From Flavobacterium sp. (GTDB taxonomy: Bacteria; Bacteroidota; Bacteroidia; Flavobacteriales; Flavobacteriaceae), in NCBI RefSeq assembly GCF_029945805.1, contig NZ_JAQSDH010000018.1, forward strand, positions 1 through 52,961: a DNA stretch of 52,961 nucleotides, written 5' to 3'. The notes beneath the pieces were generated by a model, which was given only the letters and a program-made list of their open reading frames with translations, had not been told where the DNA came from and did not search any database. Each line of letters begins with the position of its first letter. Within the stretch, counting starts at the first letter, position 1. Made by a program: the position numbers and the translations under genes. Shown piece after piece: positions 6,617 to 15,974 of this stretch.

Positions 6617-8836
6617 TTAATTTGTGTACACTCTGGTTACTTTATCAATTCCGTCAATTTTTTTAATATTATCAATTAGTTTTTTCAATATCGCATTATT
6701 TTGTACCACAACAGCAACTTGACCGTTAAAAATTCCAGCATCGCCACTCAGTGAAATACTTTGGATATTAACATGCATGTTGTTCGAAATTACTTTGGTC
6801 AGTTCATTGGTTAATCCTAAACTGTCCATTCCTGTAATTTTCAGAATCGCTCTGAATTCCTGTTGGGAAGAGTCAATCCATTTGGCTTGCATGATTCGGT
6901 AGGCGTAATTAGATTGTAGTGTAATAGCATTGGGACAATCTTTTTTGTGGACTTTAATTCCTTCGTTTATAGTAATAAAACCAAAAACTTCATCGCCTGG
7001 AATGGGATTGCAACAAGACGATAATTTATAATCTAATTTGTCTTGTTCTGAACCAAAAACCAACATATCATAATTGCTGTTCAGCACCTGTTTGTGAATG
7101 TCTTCAGGATGTGAACTTGGTGAACGCTTCATTTTATTTTTGAAGAAATTCATCAACGTATTACTTTTTTGAGCAGCAAAATCCTTGAGTTGCTGATTTT
7201 CAATTGAACCAATTCCTACGCGATAATACAAATCTAAACTGGTTTTAAGCTTAAAAAAGTTAACCAATTCGTTTGTAACACCTTCATTCATAATGATCTT
7301 TAAGTGCTTTAGTTTTCGTGTCAAAAGCTCTTTTCCATCTTCAGCAATTTTCTTAGTATTTTCGTTGAGAACATTCCTGATTTTATTTTTGGCTCTCGAT
7401 GTAGTAACGTAATCCAACCAGTTTATGGTTGGTTTTTGATGCACTGAAGTAATGATTTCTATTTGGTCACCACTTTTAAGTTCCCGATTTAGTGGTACTA
7501 ATTTTCCGTTCACACGGGTACCTCGTGTTTTGATTCCGATTTCGGAATGAATACTAAAAGCAAAGTCTAGTGAGGTGGCACCTTTTGGCAAGGATTTGAT
7601 TTCGCCTTTTGGTGTAAAGACGAAGATTTCTTTGGCATAGAGATTCATTTTGAAATCTTCTACAAAGTCGACCGCATTCGTTTCGGAACTTTCCAAAGCC
7701 TCTTTCAAAAGGTTCAACCAAGTGTCCAATCCGCTTTCTTCGGTGGCTCCGTTTTTATATTTGTAATGTGCGGCATATCCTTTTTCAGCAATTTCATCCA
7801 TTCGTTCACTTCGCACCTGAATTTCTACCCAACGTCCTTTTGGTCCCATAACGGTAATGTGCAACGCTTCATAACCTGTTGATTTTGGTGAGGAAATCCA
7901 ATCGCGCAGACGGCTTGGACTTGGGCGGTAATGATCAGTAACTATTGAATAGATTTTCCACGCTAGGAATTTTTCGTCGTGAAGGTTAGATTTATAAATG
8001 ATTCGGAGTGCAAATTTGTCGTAAACTTCATCAAAAGTCACATTCTGCGCCGCCATTTTTCTGCGGATCGAATAGATTGATTTTGGTCTGCCTTTCAAAG
8101 TATATTCAATACCTTCTAGATCTAGCGATTTTTTTATAACGTCTGAAATGGTTTTTATATATTCGTCTTGTTCTTCCTTAGTCTCCTTAATTTTACTAAC
8201 AATGTCTTTAAAAACCTCGGGTTCGGTGTATTTTAAACCTAAATCTTCTAATTTGGTTTTGATGTTGTACAATCCCAAACGATGGGCGAGAGGCGCATAA
8301 ATATATAAAGTTTCAGAAGCAATTTTTACTTGTTTGTGATCGGGCATCGAATCCATGGTCTGCATATTGTGCAAACGATCAGCAATTTTTATTAGAATTA
8401 CTCGAACATCATCATTCAATGTCAGTAGCATTTTGCGGAAATTCTCCGCTTGCATTGAGATGTTCATGTCTTTTTTAACCTGTGCAATTTTGGTTAAACC
8501 TTCAACAAGATGAGAGATTTTAGGATTGAACATTTTTTCGATGTCCTCCACTGTCACGTCGGTATCTTCAACGACATCGTGCATTAAAGCTGCGGCGATA
8601 CTCGAAGCTCCAAGACCAATTTCAGAAGCAACAATTTTGGCGACACCAATGGGGTGAAAAATATAGGCTTCACCAGATTTTCGACGCTGATCTTTGTGCG
8701 CTTCTACTGCAACATCAAAAGCCTTTCGGATGAGTTTCTTCTCAGAATCGGTCAATGTTTGATAACTGATCCGAAGTAATTCTTTATATTCTCTGGCAAT
8801 CGCTTTTTTTTCTTCTTCTAAATCTATTTCAGTCAT
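6617..8836 (-). CDS. bifunctional (p)ppGpp synthase/hydrolase, RelA/SpoT family
   Basis: Makes and degrades the alarmone (p)ppGpp in the stringent response; cytoplasmic. Domain order is complete: HD hydrolase (HPIGVAKI, HDVVEDTD at about 86-93), synthetase (RPKSIYSIRRK, FALRII, STGYEALH, WVEIQVRSERMDEIAEKGYAAH), TGS (EIFVFTPKGEIKSLPKGATSLDFAF), a conserved Cys/His region (SSCCNPIPGDE, VHKKDCPN) and a C-terminal ACT domain. The intact HD motif supports hydrolase activity. I start at ATG 8834-8836 (MTEIDLEEEK), where relatives begin; an ATG 15 bp upstream is possible. The length (739) is normal. Often named rsh, relA or spoT; I leave the symbol open. Confidence 0.95.
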   Translation of the reverse strand: MTEIDLEEEKKAIAREYKELLRISYQTLTDSEKKLIRKAFDVAVEAHKDQRRKSGEAYIFHPIGVAKIVASEIGLGASSIAAALMHDVVEDTDVTVEDIEKMFNPKISHLVEGLTKIAQVKKDMNISMQAENFRKMLLTLNDDVRVILIKIADRLHNMQTMDSMPDHKQVKIASETLYIYAPLAHRLGLYNIKTKLEDLGLKYTEPEVFKDIVSKIKETKEEQDEYIKTISDVIKKSLDLEGIEYTLKGRPKSIYSIRRKMAAQNVTFDEVYDKFALRIIYKSNLHDEKFLAWKIYSIVTDHYRPSPSRLRDWISSPKSTGYEALHITVMGPKGRWVEIQVRSERMDEIAEKGYAAHYKYKNGATEESGLDTWLNLLKEALESSETNAVDFVEDFKMNLYAKEIFVFTPKGEIKSLPKGATSLDFAFSIHSEIGIKTRGTRVNGKLVPLNRELKSGDQIEIITSVHQKPTINWLDYVTTSRAKNKIRNVLNENTKKIAEDGKELLTRKLKHLKIIMNEGVTNELVNFFKLKTSLDLYYRVGIGSIENQQLKDFAAQKSNTLMNFFKNKMKRSPSSHPEDIHKQVLNSNYDMLVFGSEQDKLDYKLSSCCNPIPGDEVFGFITINEGIKVHKKDCPNAITLQSNYAYRIMQAKWIDSSQQEFRAILKITGMDSLGLTNELTKVISNNMHVNIQSISLSGDAGIFNGQVAVVVQNNAILKKLIDNIKKIDGIDKVTRVYTN

Positions 8837-8930
8837 AGCGTGTTCAATCATTTCCTAAAATTAGAAATAACAATTGAGATGTGCAATGATTATTTTTTAA
8901 AAAGAGATAAGTTTTTTTATCCGTTCAAGA

Positions 8931-9719
8931 TTAAAATCCGCGTTGTCTTTTTGCTTCAAAAATCAAAATGGCAGCTGCAACAGAAACATTCATGCTGTCA
9001 ATTTCGCCTTGCATTGGTATAATGATATTTTGAGTTGCTTTTTCGCGCCAAAGTTGAGTTAAACCCGTGGCTTCTGTCCCAACGACTAAGGCTGTTGGTG
9101 TCGTGTAATTTTGAGTGTGGTACGAAGTAGAATTCTGTAAAGTGGCACTATAAAAATTGATATTATTTCCAATTAAAAAGTCAATAACTTCTTCATTAGT
9201 TCCGGTGGCGATTTGATTGGTAAACAAACAACCCACGCTGGATCTTACAATATTCGGGTTGTATAAATCGGTTTTGGGATTCGCTATGATTACGGCATCC
9301 ACTTTTGCAGCATCGCAAGTGCGTAAAACGGCACCAATATTTCCTGGTTTTTCGAGAGCTTCCATTACTAAAATCAATGGATTTTCAGGAAGTTTTAAAT
9401 CGGATAGTTGCAATGATTTTGTTTTGGCTACAGCCAGAATTCCTTCCGTAGTATCGCGATAGGCTAATTTTTGATAGACTTCTTTTGAAATCTCAATTCG
9501 CTCGATTTGGTTATTTGTTAATTTGGTTATTTGTTGCGGTGTTACTAATTCGGGAAGAAATAAAACCGTTTCCACTTCGTAGTTTCCTTTTACCGCCAAC
9601 TCAATTTCGCGCATTCCTTCAATCAAAAAAGTTCCAGATTGTTTGCGGGCTTTGGCTTTTTCCTGAAGCTGAACCAATGATTTTATAAACGGATTTTGAG
9701 AGGATGTAATTTGTTTCAT
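8931..9719 (-). CDS. SpoU/TrmH-family RNA 2'-O-methyltransferase
   Basis: A 262-residue SPOUT-fold methyltransferase with an N-terminal RNA-binding substrate domain (SQNPFIKSLVQLQEKAKAR, GTFLIEGMREIELA) and the knotted catalytic domain. SpoU motifs are all present: EKPGNIGAVLRTCDA (motif 1), VVGTEATGL (motif 2) and IPMQGEIDSMNVSVA (motif 3). It methylates ribose 2'-OH in rRNA or tRNA using SAM; target not deducible. I choose ATG 9717-9719 (MKQITSSQN) over one four codons upstream. Its minus-strand promoter candidate is at 9737-9744. Confidence 0.9.
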   Translation of the reverse strand: MKQITSSQNPFIKSLVQLQEKAKARKQSGTFLIEGMREIELAVKGNYEVETVLFLPELVTPQQITKLTNNQIERIEISKEVYQKLAYRDTTEGILAVAKTKSLQLSDLKLPENPLILVMEALEKPGNIGAVLRTCDAAKVDAVIIANPKTDLYNPNIVRSSVGCLFTNQIATGTNEEVIDFLIGNNINFYSATLQNSTSYHTQNYTTPTALVVGTEATGLTQLWREKATQNIIIPMQGEIDSMNVSVAAAILIFEAKRQRGF

Positions 9720-9736
9720 TATCAATTGCAAAGGGT

Positions 9737-9744
9737 CAAAGTTA
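9737..9744 (-). promoter_or_regulatory. candidate -7 box before the SpoU/TrmH gene
   Basis: Minus strand 9744-9737 reads TAACTTTG (TAnnTTTG), 17 bp before the chosen ATG, the same octamer and spacing as before the GlcG-like gene at 1869-1876. Confidence 0.4.
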
Positions 9745-9754
9745 CTGAGATTTA

Positions 9755-11086
9755 TTATAAAATCCCTCTTGCCTTAATTTCAAGGTATTTATTGATGGTA
9801 TCCAATGTCAGGTTTTCTGGTTGTGTTAACACCGAATAGATTCCGTATTTTTTCAATTCGGTAACAATAAGTTTCTTTTCGAAAATGAATTTTTCAGCAA
9901 TTACTTTATCGTATACTTCTTGAATGGTCTGTGATTTTTTATTGGTAATTTCATATAATTCGGTATTTTGAAAAAAGACAACGACTAATAAATGGCTTTT
10001 CGCAATTCCTTTTAAATAAGGCAATTGTCGGTGCAAACCATCCATTGTTTCGAAATTGGTGTACAAGATTATCAAACTTCGTTGGTTGATGTTTTTCTTG
10101 ATGTCAACATATAAACGGGAATAATCGCTTTCGAAGAAATTAGTTTTGATGTTGTACAGACTTTCGAGAATTTTTTGCATTTGCGACGTTCTTTTCTCGG
10201 CTACAACTCGGTTTTCTACTTTTTTTGAAAACGAAAACATTCCGGCTTTGTCTTGTTTTTTCAGAATTACATTCGATAATACTAAAGTCGCATTAATCGC
10301 ATAATCCAACAAACTCATTCCGTTAAAAGGCATTTTCATCACGCGGCCTTTGTCAATGACCATATAAATATTCTGGGATTTTTCATCCTGAAACTGATTG
10401 ACCATCAAGCTGTTTTTTTTGGCAGTTGCTTTCCAGTTTAAAGTTCGGATATCATCGCCTGGAACGTATTCTTTAATTTGCTCAAACTCCATTGTGTGGC
10501 CAATTCTTCTGATTTTCTTAACGCCGTATTGGAACAAATTATTCGAAAAAGCGATCAAATCGTATTTCCGCAATTGAATGTAAGATGGATACGTTGGCAC
10601 CATTTGGTCCTTATTGAACTTGTATCTTTTGGAAATCAAACGTAAGGGCGAAGAAACATAGACATTCAAGTTTCCGAAGAAATATTCGCCACGTTCTGTT
10701 GGTCTTAGTGAATATTGAAACTCATCTTTGGAAGCATTTTTTATTTTGCGTTTGATTTCAAAATTCCGCACTTGAAATTGAAACGGAATTTCATCAATTA
10801 CTTTAACTTCAATTGAAAAAGTGTAAAAGTTTTTTAAGGAAATAACAATCGGATTTTCATCGCCATTGGACAATTTTTCAGGCGTTGTTCTTTCGGCTTC
10901 AATTCCGTTCTTACTGCTAAACAGAATTAGAATATCTAACACAAAAAATAGGGCTAATATGAATAACAAGTACCAAGTAGCGCTATATAAAGCGGGAAAA
11001 ATAAAAGCACAACAGAATAAAACTATAATGCCAATGAGCAAATAGAAAAAGAAATTGTTGATATATAATTGCTTAAAAAAGTTCAC
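9755..11086 (-). CDS. DUF58 protein (vWA-like partner of MoxR ATPase)
   Basis: A 443-residue membrane protein. Two transmembrane helices lie at about 12-54, then a beta-rich region, then the DUF58 signature at about 199-221 (MEFEQIKEYVPGDDIR, LNWKATA) leading into a vWA-like domain. The MIDAS that usually reads DxSxS is here VIDKGRVM (about 244-250), so the metal site looks degenerate. DUF58 proteins normally work with MoxR AAA+ ATPases; the MoxR gene is 2 bp upstream. Last gene of the cluster. Confidence 0.9.
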   Translation of the reverse strand: MNFFKQLYINNFFFYLLIGIIVLFCCAFIFPALYSATWYLLFILALFFVLDILILFSSKNGIEAERTTPEKLSNGDENPIVISLKNFYTFSIEVKVIDEIPFQFQVRNFEIKRKIKNASKDEFQYSLRPTERGEYFFGNLNVYVSSPLRLISKRYKFNKDQMVPTYPSYIQLRKYDLIAFSNNLFQYGVKKIRRIGHTMEFEQIKEYVPGDDIRTLNWKATAKKNSLMVNQFQDEKSQNIYMVIDKGRVMKMPFNGMSLLDYAINATLVLSNVILKKQDKAGMFSFSKKVENRVVAEKRTSQMQKILESLYNIKTNFFESDYSRLYVDIKKNINQRSLIILYTNFETMDGLHRQLPYLKGIAKSHLLVVVFFQNTELYEITNKKSQTIQEVYDKVIAEKFIFEKKLIVTELKKYGIYSVLTQPENLTLDTINKYLEIKARGIL

Positions 11087-11088
11087 TA

Positions 11089-12099
11089 TTATCTTGGTAT
11101 TTCGATGCTTTCGATAATTTGTTTGATGATTTCAGTGCTCGTTAAACCTTCCATTTCACGTTCGGGAGTTACGATAACGCGGTGTTGTAAAACGGGAATT
11201 GCGGCTTCTTTAATATCTTCTGGAGTAACAAAATCACGTCCGCGAATCGCAGCAAAACCTTTTGACGCGTTTAAAATTGCGATTGATGCTCTTGGCGATG
11301 CACCCAAATATAAGAACGCATTTTCACGCGTGTTTACCACTAGTTTGGCAATGTATTCTAGTAAGTTAGGTTCAACCTGAATTTGTTTTACTAACTCTTG
11401 GTATTTGATAATATCTGAAGCCGATAAAACCGCTTTTATGTTTTCTAATTTACCCGTATTTTGCAACAAATGTTCACGATTGATGATGTCAATTTCTTCC
11501 GTTAGATTTGGATAATCGATAGTGATTTTGAATAAAAAACGATCTAATTGCGCTTCTGGCAAACGATAGGTTCCTTCTTGCTCAATTGGATTTTGCGTTG
11601 CCATGATGATAAACGGATGTTGTAATTTATAACAATGTCCATCGATGGTAATTTGTCTTTCTTCCATAACTTCAAACAAAGCGGCTTGGGTTTTTGCTGG
11701 AGCACGATTGACTTCATCTATCAAAATTAAATTGGAAAATATCGGCCCTTTTTTAAACTCAAATTCCGATTTTTTCAAATCAAAAACCGATGTTCCTAAA
11801 ATATCTGACGGCATCAAATCGGGTGTAAATTGAATACGACTAAAATTAACGGAAATCGTTTTGGCAATGATTTTAGCAGTCATCGTTTTGGCTACACCAG
11901 GAACTCCTTCAATCAAAACGTGACCGTTTGCCAAAATTGAAACGAGTAACTGATCAATCATTTTGTGCTGACCAACAATTACGGTTTCCATTTCAGCTTT
12001 GATTTTATCAATGCTATCGCGAAGTGGTTCAAGATTTAGTCTTGACTGAAAATTTACATTTTCATTTTCATTGCTTTCGAAGTTTTCTGTATTTTCCAT
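11089..12099 (-). CDS. MoxR-family AAA+ ATPase
   Basis: A 336-residue cytoplasmic ATPase of the MoxR/RavA class. Walker A is GVPGVAKT (65-72), Walker B LILIDEVNRA (about 124-133), sensor 1 lies in IIMATQNP, and the arginine-finger region is RLPEAQLDRFLFK. The C-terminal lid has LGASPRASIAILNASKGFAAIRGR. The acidic, Asn/Glu-rich first 18 residues are probably disordered. MoxR proteins act as chaperone-like motors that mature or insert metals into partner complexes; here the partner is presumably the downstream DUF58 protein. Its ATG overlaps the upstream DUF4350 stop by one base (TAATG). Confidence 0.95.
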   Translation of the reverse strand: MENTENFESNENENVNFQSRLNLEPLRDSIDKIKAEMETVIVGQHKMIDQLLVSILANGHVLIEGVPGVAKTMTAKIIAKTISVNFSRIQFTPDLMPSDILGTSVFDLKKSEFEFKKGPIFSNLILIDEVNRAPAKTQAALFEVMEERQITIDGHCYKLQHPFIIMATQNPIEQEGTYRLPEAQLDRFLFKITIDYPNLTEEIDIINREHLLQNTGKLENIKAVLSASDIIKYQELVKQIQVEPNLLEYIAKLVVNTRENAFLYLGASPRASIAILNASKGFAAIRGRDFVTPEDIKEAAIPVLQHRVIVTPEREMEGLTSTEIIKQIIESIEIPR

Positions 12100-13301
12100 T
12101 AGTTGATAATTTTTTCTATTGCATTATTGATTTCGATTAAATCACTTTCTATACTTTGATGGTAGCTCTTTCGCTGGTAATTTATCAAATAGACCAAGTG
12201 TTCAATATCTTTTAATTCTTTTCCGGTTTTAGCGTGTAATTTTTTGATGAAATTTTCATCTAAAGTAGAAGTTTCGATTAAATATTCGTTTCTAATTCTT
12301 TCCAGAAAATAGATTATTTTCTTGTCTACCAGATTTTGATGATCGCCTTCTTGATAGTATAAATTTCCGATAGTCTTAGTGAAATCAACGGTTGTATTGG
12401 ATAAGGGTTTGATTATCGGAATAATTCGCTGCCTTCTTTTTGCATTAAAAATCATAAAAATCAGAATTCCGATAAAAAATAAATACCAAGCCCATTTCAA
12501 AGCCGGCTGACTTAAAATATAACGGTACGGTGAACCCGATTCAATTAATCCATTTTGATCTTTTATCAACCAATAAATGGGGTTTTTAGGCAAATAACTC
12601 AAGATTTTTTCGGTGTATTCCGAATGGTTATCTTTCAGTAAATGATAATTGGTAAACGCGGTTGGTTGTAAATGAATTAAGAAACTTCCTTGTCTGAAAT
12701 TGACTTTGACGAAATTGACATACTTTTTTTTCTCAGTTCCCTGATAGCCTAAAACCGTGGTGTAAAGTGTATCAATTTTCGAAAAATAGTAACTTCCGGC
12801 GCCTTGATTTAAATTGTATTTTTCTTTACCCAAATTAGGGTTTGCTAGCCAACAATCGACTTTGTCATTTAAATCGAATTGGGATTTGATTTCTATTTTC
12901 AAAGAATCCGTAAACATTTCGGGAAGATTTTGAACACTCAAAAAAGCGGTATTTCCGTGACTGACAAAATAAAATAATTCTTTTGTAGATTGGTCATCCA
13001 AAATATAATTATCACAAATATTCAGAATCGTTCCTTTTATTTTATAATTCTTTACTAACGTATCCGCGTTGTATAGCGGATCTAGAAACTCATAAAGTGT
13101 TTTGGTCTTTTTTATAACTTTATTTGGACTCAAAAGTGTCTTTGATTCTTGGTCAAAAATATAAAGTCCAAACGGAATCTTATCCCTCAAATCATAGCTT
13201 GGCGTCCAATCGACAGGCTTTGGTCTAATGGCGTCAATATAGATAAATAACGCAATTATAACGAGCAGGAAAAATACGTATATTTTTAGTGTTCTACTCA
13301 T
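12099..13301 (-). CDS. DUF4350 membrane protein
   Basis: A 400-residue protein with an N-terminal transmembrane helix (about 5-22), a large extracytoplasmic domain and a second helix at about 271-287 (ALKWAWYLFFIGILIFMIF) followed by a basic stop-transfer (NAKRRQR) and a cytoplasmic helical tail. The pattern DLRDKIPFGLYIFDQ and LLSPNK..KKTKTLYEFLDPL fits the DUF4350 family (GATase-like fold) always found beside MoxR/DUF58/DUF4129. Translationally coupled: its start overlaps the DUF4129 stop by 4 bp. Confidence 0.85.
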   Translation of the reverse strand: MSRTLKIYVFFLLVIIALFIYIDAIRPKPVDWTPSYDLRDKIPFGLYIFDQESKTLLSPNKVIKKTKTLYEFLDPLYNADTLVKNYKIKGTILNICDNYILDDQSTKELFYFVSHGNTAFLSVQNLPEMFTDSLKIEIKSQFDLNDKVDCWLANPNLGKEKYNLNQGAGSYYFSKIDTLYTTVLGYQGTEKKKYVNFVKVNFRQGSFLIHLQPTAFTNYHLLKDNHSEYTEKILSYLPKNPIYWLIKDQNGLIESGSPYRYILSQPALKWAWYLFFIGILIFMIFNAKRRQRIIPIIKPLSNTTVDFTKTIGNLYYQEGDHQNLVDKKIIYFLERIRNEYLIETSTLDENFIKKLHAKTGKELKDIEHLVYLINYQRKSYHQSIESDLIEINNAIEKIIN

Positions 13302-14059
13302 TTGTTTAATGATTTTAAAGTTTTTTCAAATGCAGTTTTAGCGTTTAAAAAAGTAAGTTCGTTCATTTCAAATTCACCGTACCAAATGTAATTGTACAAA
13401 TAAGATAGGTATTGAAAATCTGTTCTTAAATCGGTTGATTTTATTTCGTAAGCGTAATCAGAATTCGTTTTTTCGGTGTGCCATTCGATGATATTCTTCT
13501 CTGCAAGTCGCTTTAAAAGCCATAGATAATAATACCGAATGGCCAATCGATTATCACCATTTTTAAGCGTTTCCTGAAGCAACTTTTCAAAATCTACATA
13601 AATTAAATTCTTCTCAATTTCTTCATCTGTCAATATTTTACGTGTTGTTGATTTGCCAAATATCCATTGTCCTTCTTTGTTTAGTATAATTTTGACAATG
13701 AGATAAATTACATACGCTACGATTAATCCCGCAATTGTTTTTAATGTATATTCAACATATTTGGAAGAAGTATCCATGCTTGAAAGGCCAAAAATCTTTT
13801 TAAACCAGTAGGCAAGCCATTCTTCAAAACGTTCCCAAGCGCCTTTTTGGGCAATTACAACTTCATATTGAAATTCGGTTGCTTTGTATTTTTGCTTAAA
13901 ATTAGGGTTCAATTTAGGTTTTGATATTATATCACTTTGGTCAACAACGATATCTTTTTCGGTGAATTTAATCGTTTCATTTTTGGCTACAGCCGATGAG
14001 TCCTGTGACCAAATTGGTACAGAAACAAGCAACCAAAAAATGAGTAGAAATTTATTCAC
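13298..14059 (-). CDS. DUF4129 protein
   Basis: A 253-residue protein with a signal peptide or anchor (MNKFLLIFWLLVSVPIWSQ), a linker region, one transmembrane helix at about 109-127 (TIAGLIVAYVIYLIVKIIL) and a cytoplasmic DUF4129 domain (LAIRYYYLWLLKRLAEK, NSDYAYEIKSTDL). This is the usual companion of DUF58/DUF4350 proteins. The start overlaps the upstream membrane-protein gene by 8 bp. Confidence 0.85.
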   Translation of the reverse strand: MNKFLLIFWLLVSVPIWSQDSSAVAKNETIKFTEKDIVVDQSDIISKPKLNPNFKQKYKATEFQYEVVIAQKGAWERFEEWLAYWFKKIFGLSSMDTSSKYVEYTLKTIAGLIVAYVIYLIVKIILNKEGQWIFGKSTTRKILTDEEIEKNLIYVDFEKLLQETLKNGDNRLAIRYYYLWLLKRLAEKNIIEWHTEKTNSDYAYEIKSTDLRTDFQYLSYLYNYIWYGEFEMNELTFLNAKTAFEKTLKSLNK

Positions 14060-14990
14060 TGCCTATTAAATCTATTGAATCCTGAGAGCTTATATTTTCG
14101 TCAAATTCGCGTCTGCTATAATATACCAAACCTTGATTTACGAACAGAAGATTATTTAAAATGTAACTCATTACTATTGAAACTACCATTACTATGGTCA
14201 GCATAATTTTTACAGTGGATACCGAATCATTAGTAGCAGTTTGATTTTGAGTCGAGGTAATAATCGAAACCATTCCAAACATATAGGGAATTATTGTGAA
14301 AACAGACATTCCGATTTGGATGATGATGTACATGATAATTAACGAACCCACATTGGGAAAATACTGATTTTTAACATGTTTAAAACCACTGCCTAGCGAT
14401 TCGAAAAAGCCTTTGTCATGGTTAAGGTATTCAAAGAAACTTAGCGTGATCCAACTTACAGCTGTAGGCACTGCAAAAAGCAATAAGGGAATGCCAATGA
14501 GTATAAAACAAAGTAAAATAAGAATTACAAAAACTAACATTAGTAATGGAGTGACCAAAAAAATTAATCCTAAAAAGAAAACTAGTATCCTCCCGAAATT
14601 AGTTTTGAATTTGGCTAGGATGTCTTTAGTTTCAAAGGTATTTCCTTTGTTTTTAGCATACAATTCCATGTAAATTACCGGAATAGAATAGTTGAGCATG
14701 CTTAGAAAAACAATGAATAAAAACATCAAAACGGCACCGCCAATTACAATCGGAATATTATTTTGTACATAGTTTTGAAAGAAATCAGCATTGTTATTGG
14801 TTTTACCAAAGTTTAGAAAAAAATCAAAATAGACCTGAAATAAAAAATAAGAGAAGACAACTAAAAGCAGCAACATAATTCCACAAATAGTGAAATAACT
14901 TTTCAGGTAATGTTTTCCAGTTACTCTGAAGAACTGAAACGTATCGCTAACATAATCGCTAAAATCTCTTTTTTTGAACAGTGTAAACAT
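14052..14990 (-). CDS. polytopic membrane protein of the MoxR cluster
   Basis: A 312-residue protein with about six hydrophobic segments, including ILVFFLGLIFLVTPLLMLVF and adjacent stretches. The start FTLFKKRDFSDYVSDTFQFFR is amphipathic and cytoplasmic; such N-termini and a Gly/Pro-rich core resemble proteins labelled glycerophosphodiester-phosphodiesterase membrane domain or DUF4013, but no catalytic residues are evident. It sits between SpoIIM and DUF4129 genes with a 2-bp gap and an 8-bp overlap, so it is very probably part of the same machine. Confidence 0.75.
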   Translation of the reverse strand: MFTLFKKRDFSDYVSDTFQFFRVTGKHYLKSYFTICGIMLLLLVVFSYFLFQVYFDFFLNFGKTNNNADFFQNYVQNNIPIVIGGAVLMFLFIVFLSMLNYSIPVIYMELYAKNKGNTFETKDILAKFKTNFGRILVFFLGLIFLVTPLLMLVFVILILLCFILIGIPLLLFAVPTAVSWITLSFFEYLNHDKGFFESLGSGFKHVKNQYFPNVGSLIIMYIIIQIGMSVFTIIPYMFGMVSIITSTQNQTATNDSVSTVKIMLTIVMVVSIVMSYILNNLLFVNQGLVYYSRREFDENISSQDSIDLIGSE

Positions 14991-14992
14991 AC

Positions 14993-15955
14993 TTATGCGT
15001 TTATTTTTTTATGGATAATTGTTGGGTAAACCAGAAAATAAAAAGATATCAAAGCTAGTGTTCCTAGAATGATAATAACATTGAGCCAGCTGGGCATTTC
15101 GATTCCATACCGCGTGACAAATCCTTCAATAAACCCAGCAGCTATAGTGAATGGAATCGTGCTTAGAAAGATTTTCAAACCATCTTTCAATCCGATTTTA
15201 AAAGAATTTAATCTTGAAAAAGTTTTAGGAAACAGGATAGAAGCACCAAGAATAAAACCACAAGCCGCCTCTACTACCATTCCAAAAATCTCCATGGAAC
15301 CATGCAGCCATATTCCGCGTACACTTTCCCAAAAAACACCTTCCTTGTAGAAAAAGTATTGGAAAGAACCCAGCATGATACTGTTTTGTATTAAGATCAT
15401 AAACGTTCCAACTCCAGCAAAAATGCCATAAATAAAACAGCGCACGCCAACGTATAGATTATTTAAAGTTATCCCAATAAAACTGCCCCAATTACTTCCT
15501 GATTTGTAAACGGCCACTGGATTTCCGTCTTTAATATTGTCTAAAGTCATGTTTACATAACCATCGCCAAGAATTAATCGGACAAAGTTTTCGTCGTATT
15601 TTGCAGAAACGACGCCAATCGCTACGGCCGCAAAAAACAACACAAAAGAATACACTAAATACCTTCTGTACTGATAAACTAATAAAGGAACTTCCGTTTT
15701 GAAAAAATAAACGAACCTGTTTTTTTCTTCTCTTTTGGTCTTGTAAATTTTCTGATAAATTTGTGACGCTAAGTAATTTAGATAAACAACCGTTTTACTT
15801 TTGGGGTAGTAGGTTTGCGCATACGATAAATCATTAACCAAATGAATGTACAAACTTGCCATTTCATCAGGATTTTTTTTAGATTTACCAAAAATTGCTT
15901 GTTCAAAGTCAAGCCATTTTTGTTTATTTTGTTTTATGAATGCAACCTCCCTCAT
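14993..15955 (-). CDS. SpoIIM-family (stage II sporulation protein M) membrane protein
   Basis: A 320-residue integral membrane protein: a cytoplasmic helical N-terminus (REVAFIKQNKQKWLDFEQAI), then about six transmembrane helices with the family motif HGSMEIFG (compare HGxxE in SpoIIM). In Bacillus SpoIIM joins SpoIID and SpoIIP in septal peptidoglycan remodelling; Bacteroidota do not sporulate, so the name describes fold only. First gene of the minus-strand cluster. Its ATG is 19 bp from the divergent RDD gene's ATG, so each promoter must overlap the other gene. Confidence 0.88.
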   Translation of the reverse strand: MREVAFIKQNKQKWLDFEQAIFGKSKKNPDEMASLYIHLVNDLSYAQTYYPKSKTVVYLNYLASQIYQKIYKTKREEKNRFVYFFKTEVPLLVYQYRRYLVYSFVLFFAAVAIGVVSAKYDENFVRLILGDGYVNMTLDNIKDGNPVAVYKSGSNWGSFIGITLNNLYVGVRCFIYGIFAGVGTFMILIQNSIMLGSFQYFFYKEGVFWESVRGIWLHGSMEIFGMVVEAACGFILGASILFPKTFSRLNSFKIGLKDGLKIFLSTIPFTIAAGFIEGFVTRYGIEMPSWLNVIIILGTLALISFYFLVYPTIIHKKINA

Positions 15956-15974
15956 GGAGGCTAAAATAGGAATT

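Noticed and set aside
11069..11380. Open frames antisense to the MoxR and other real genes
   Set aside because: They lack family signatures and mirror a well-supported gene on the other strand.
14993..15955. Sporulation role for the SpoIIM-like protein
   Set aside because: The phylum does not sporulate and no other sporulation gene is present; only the fold name applies.
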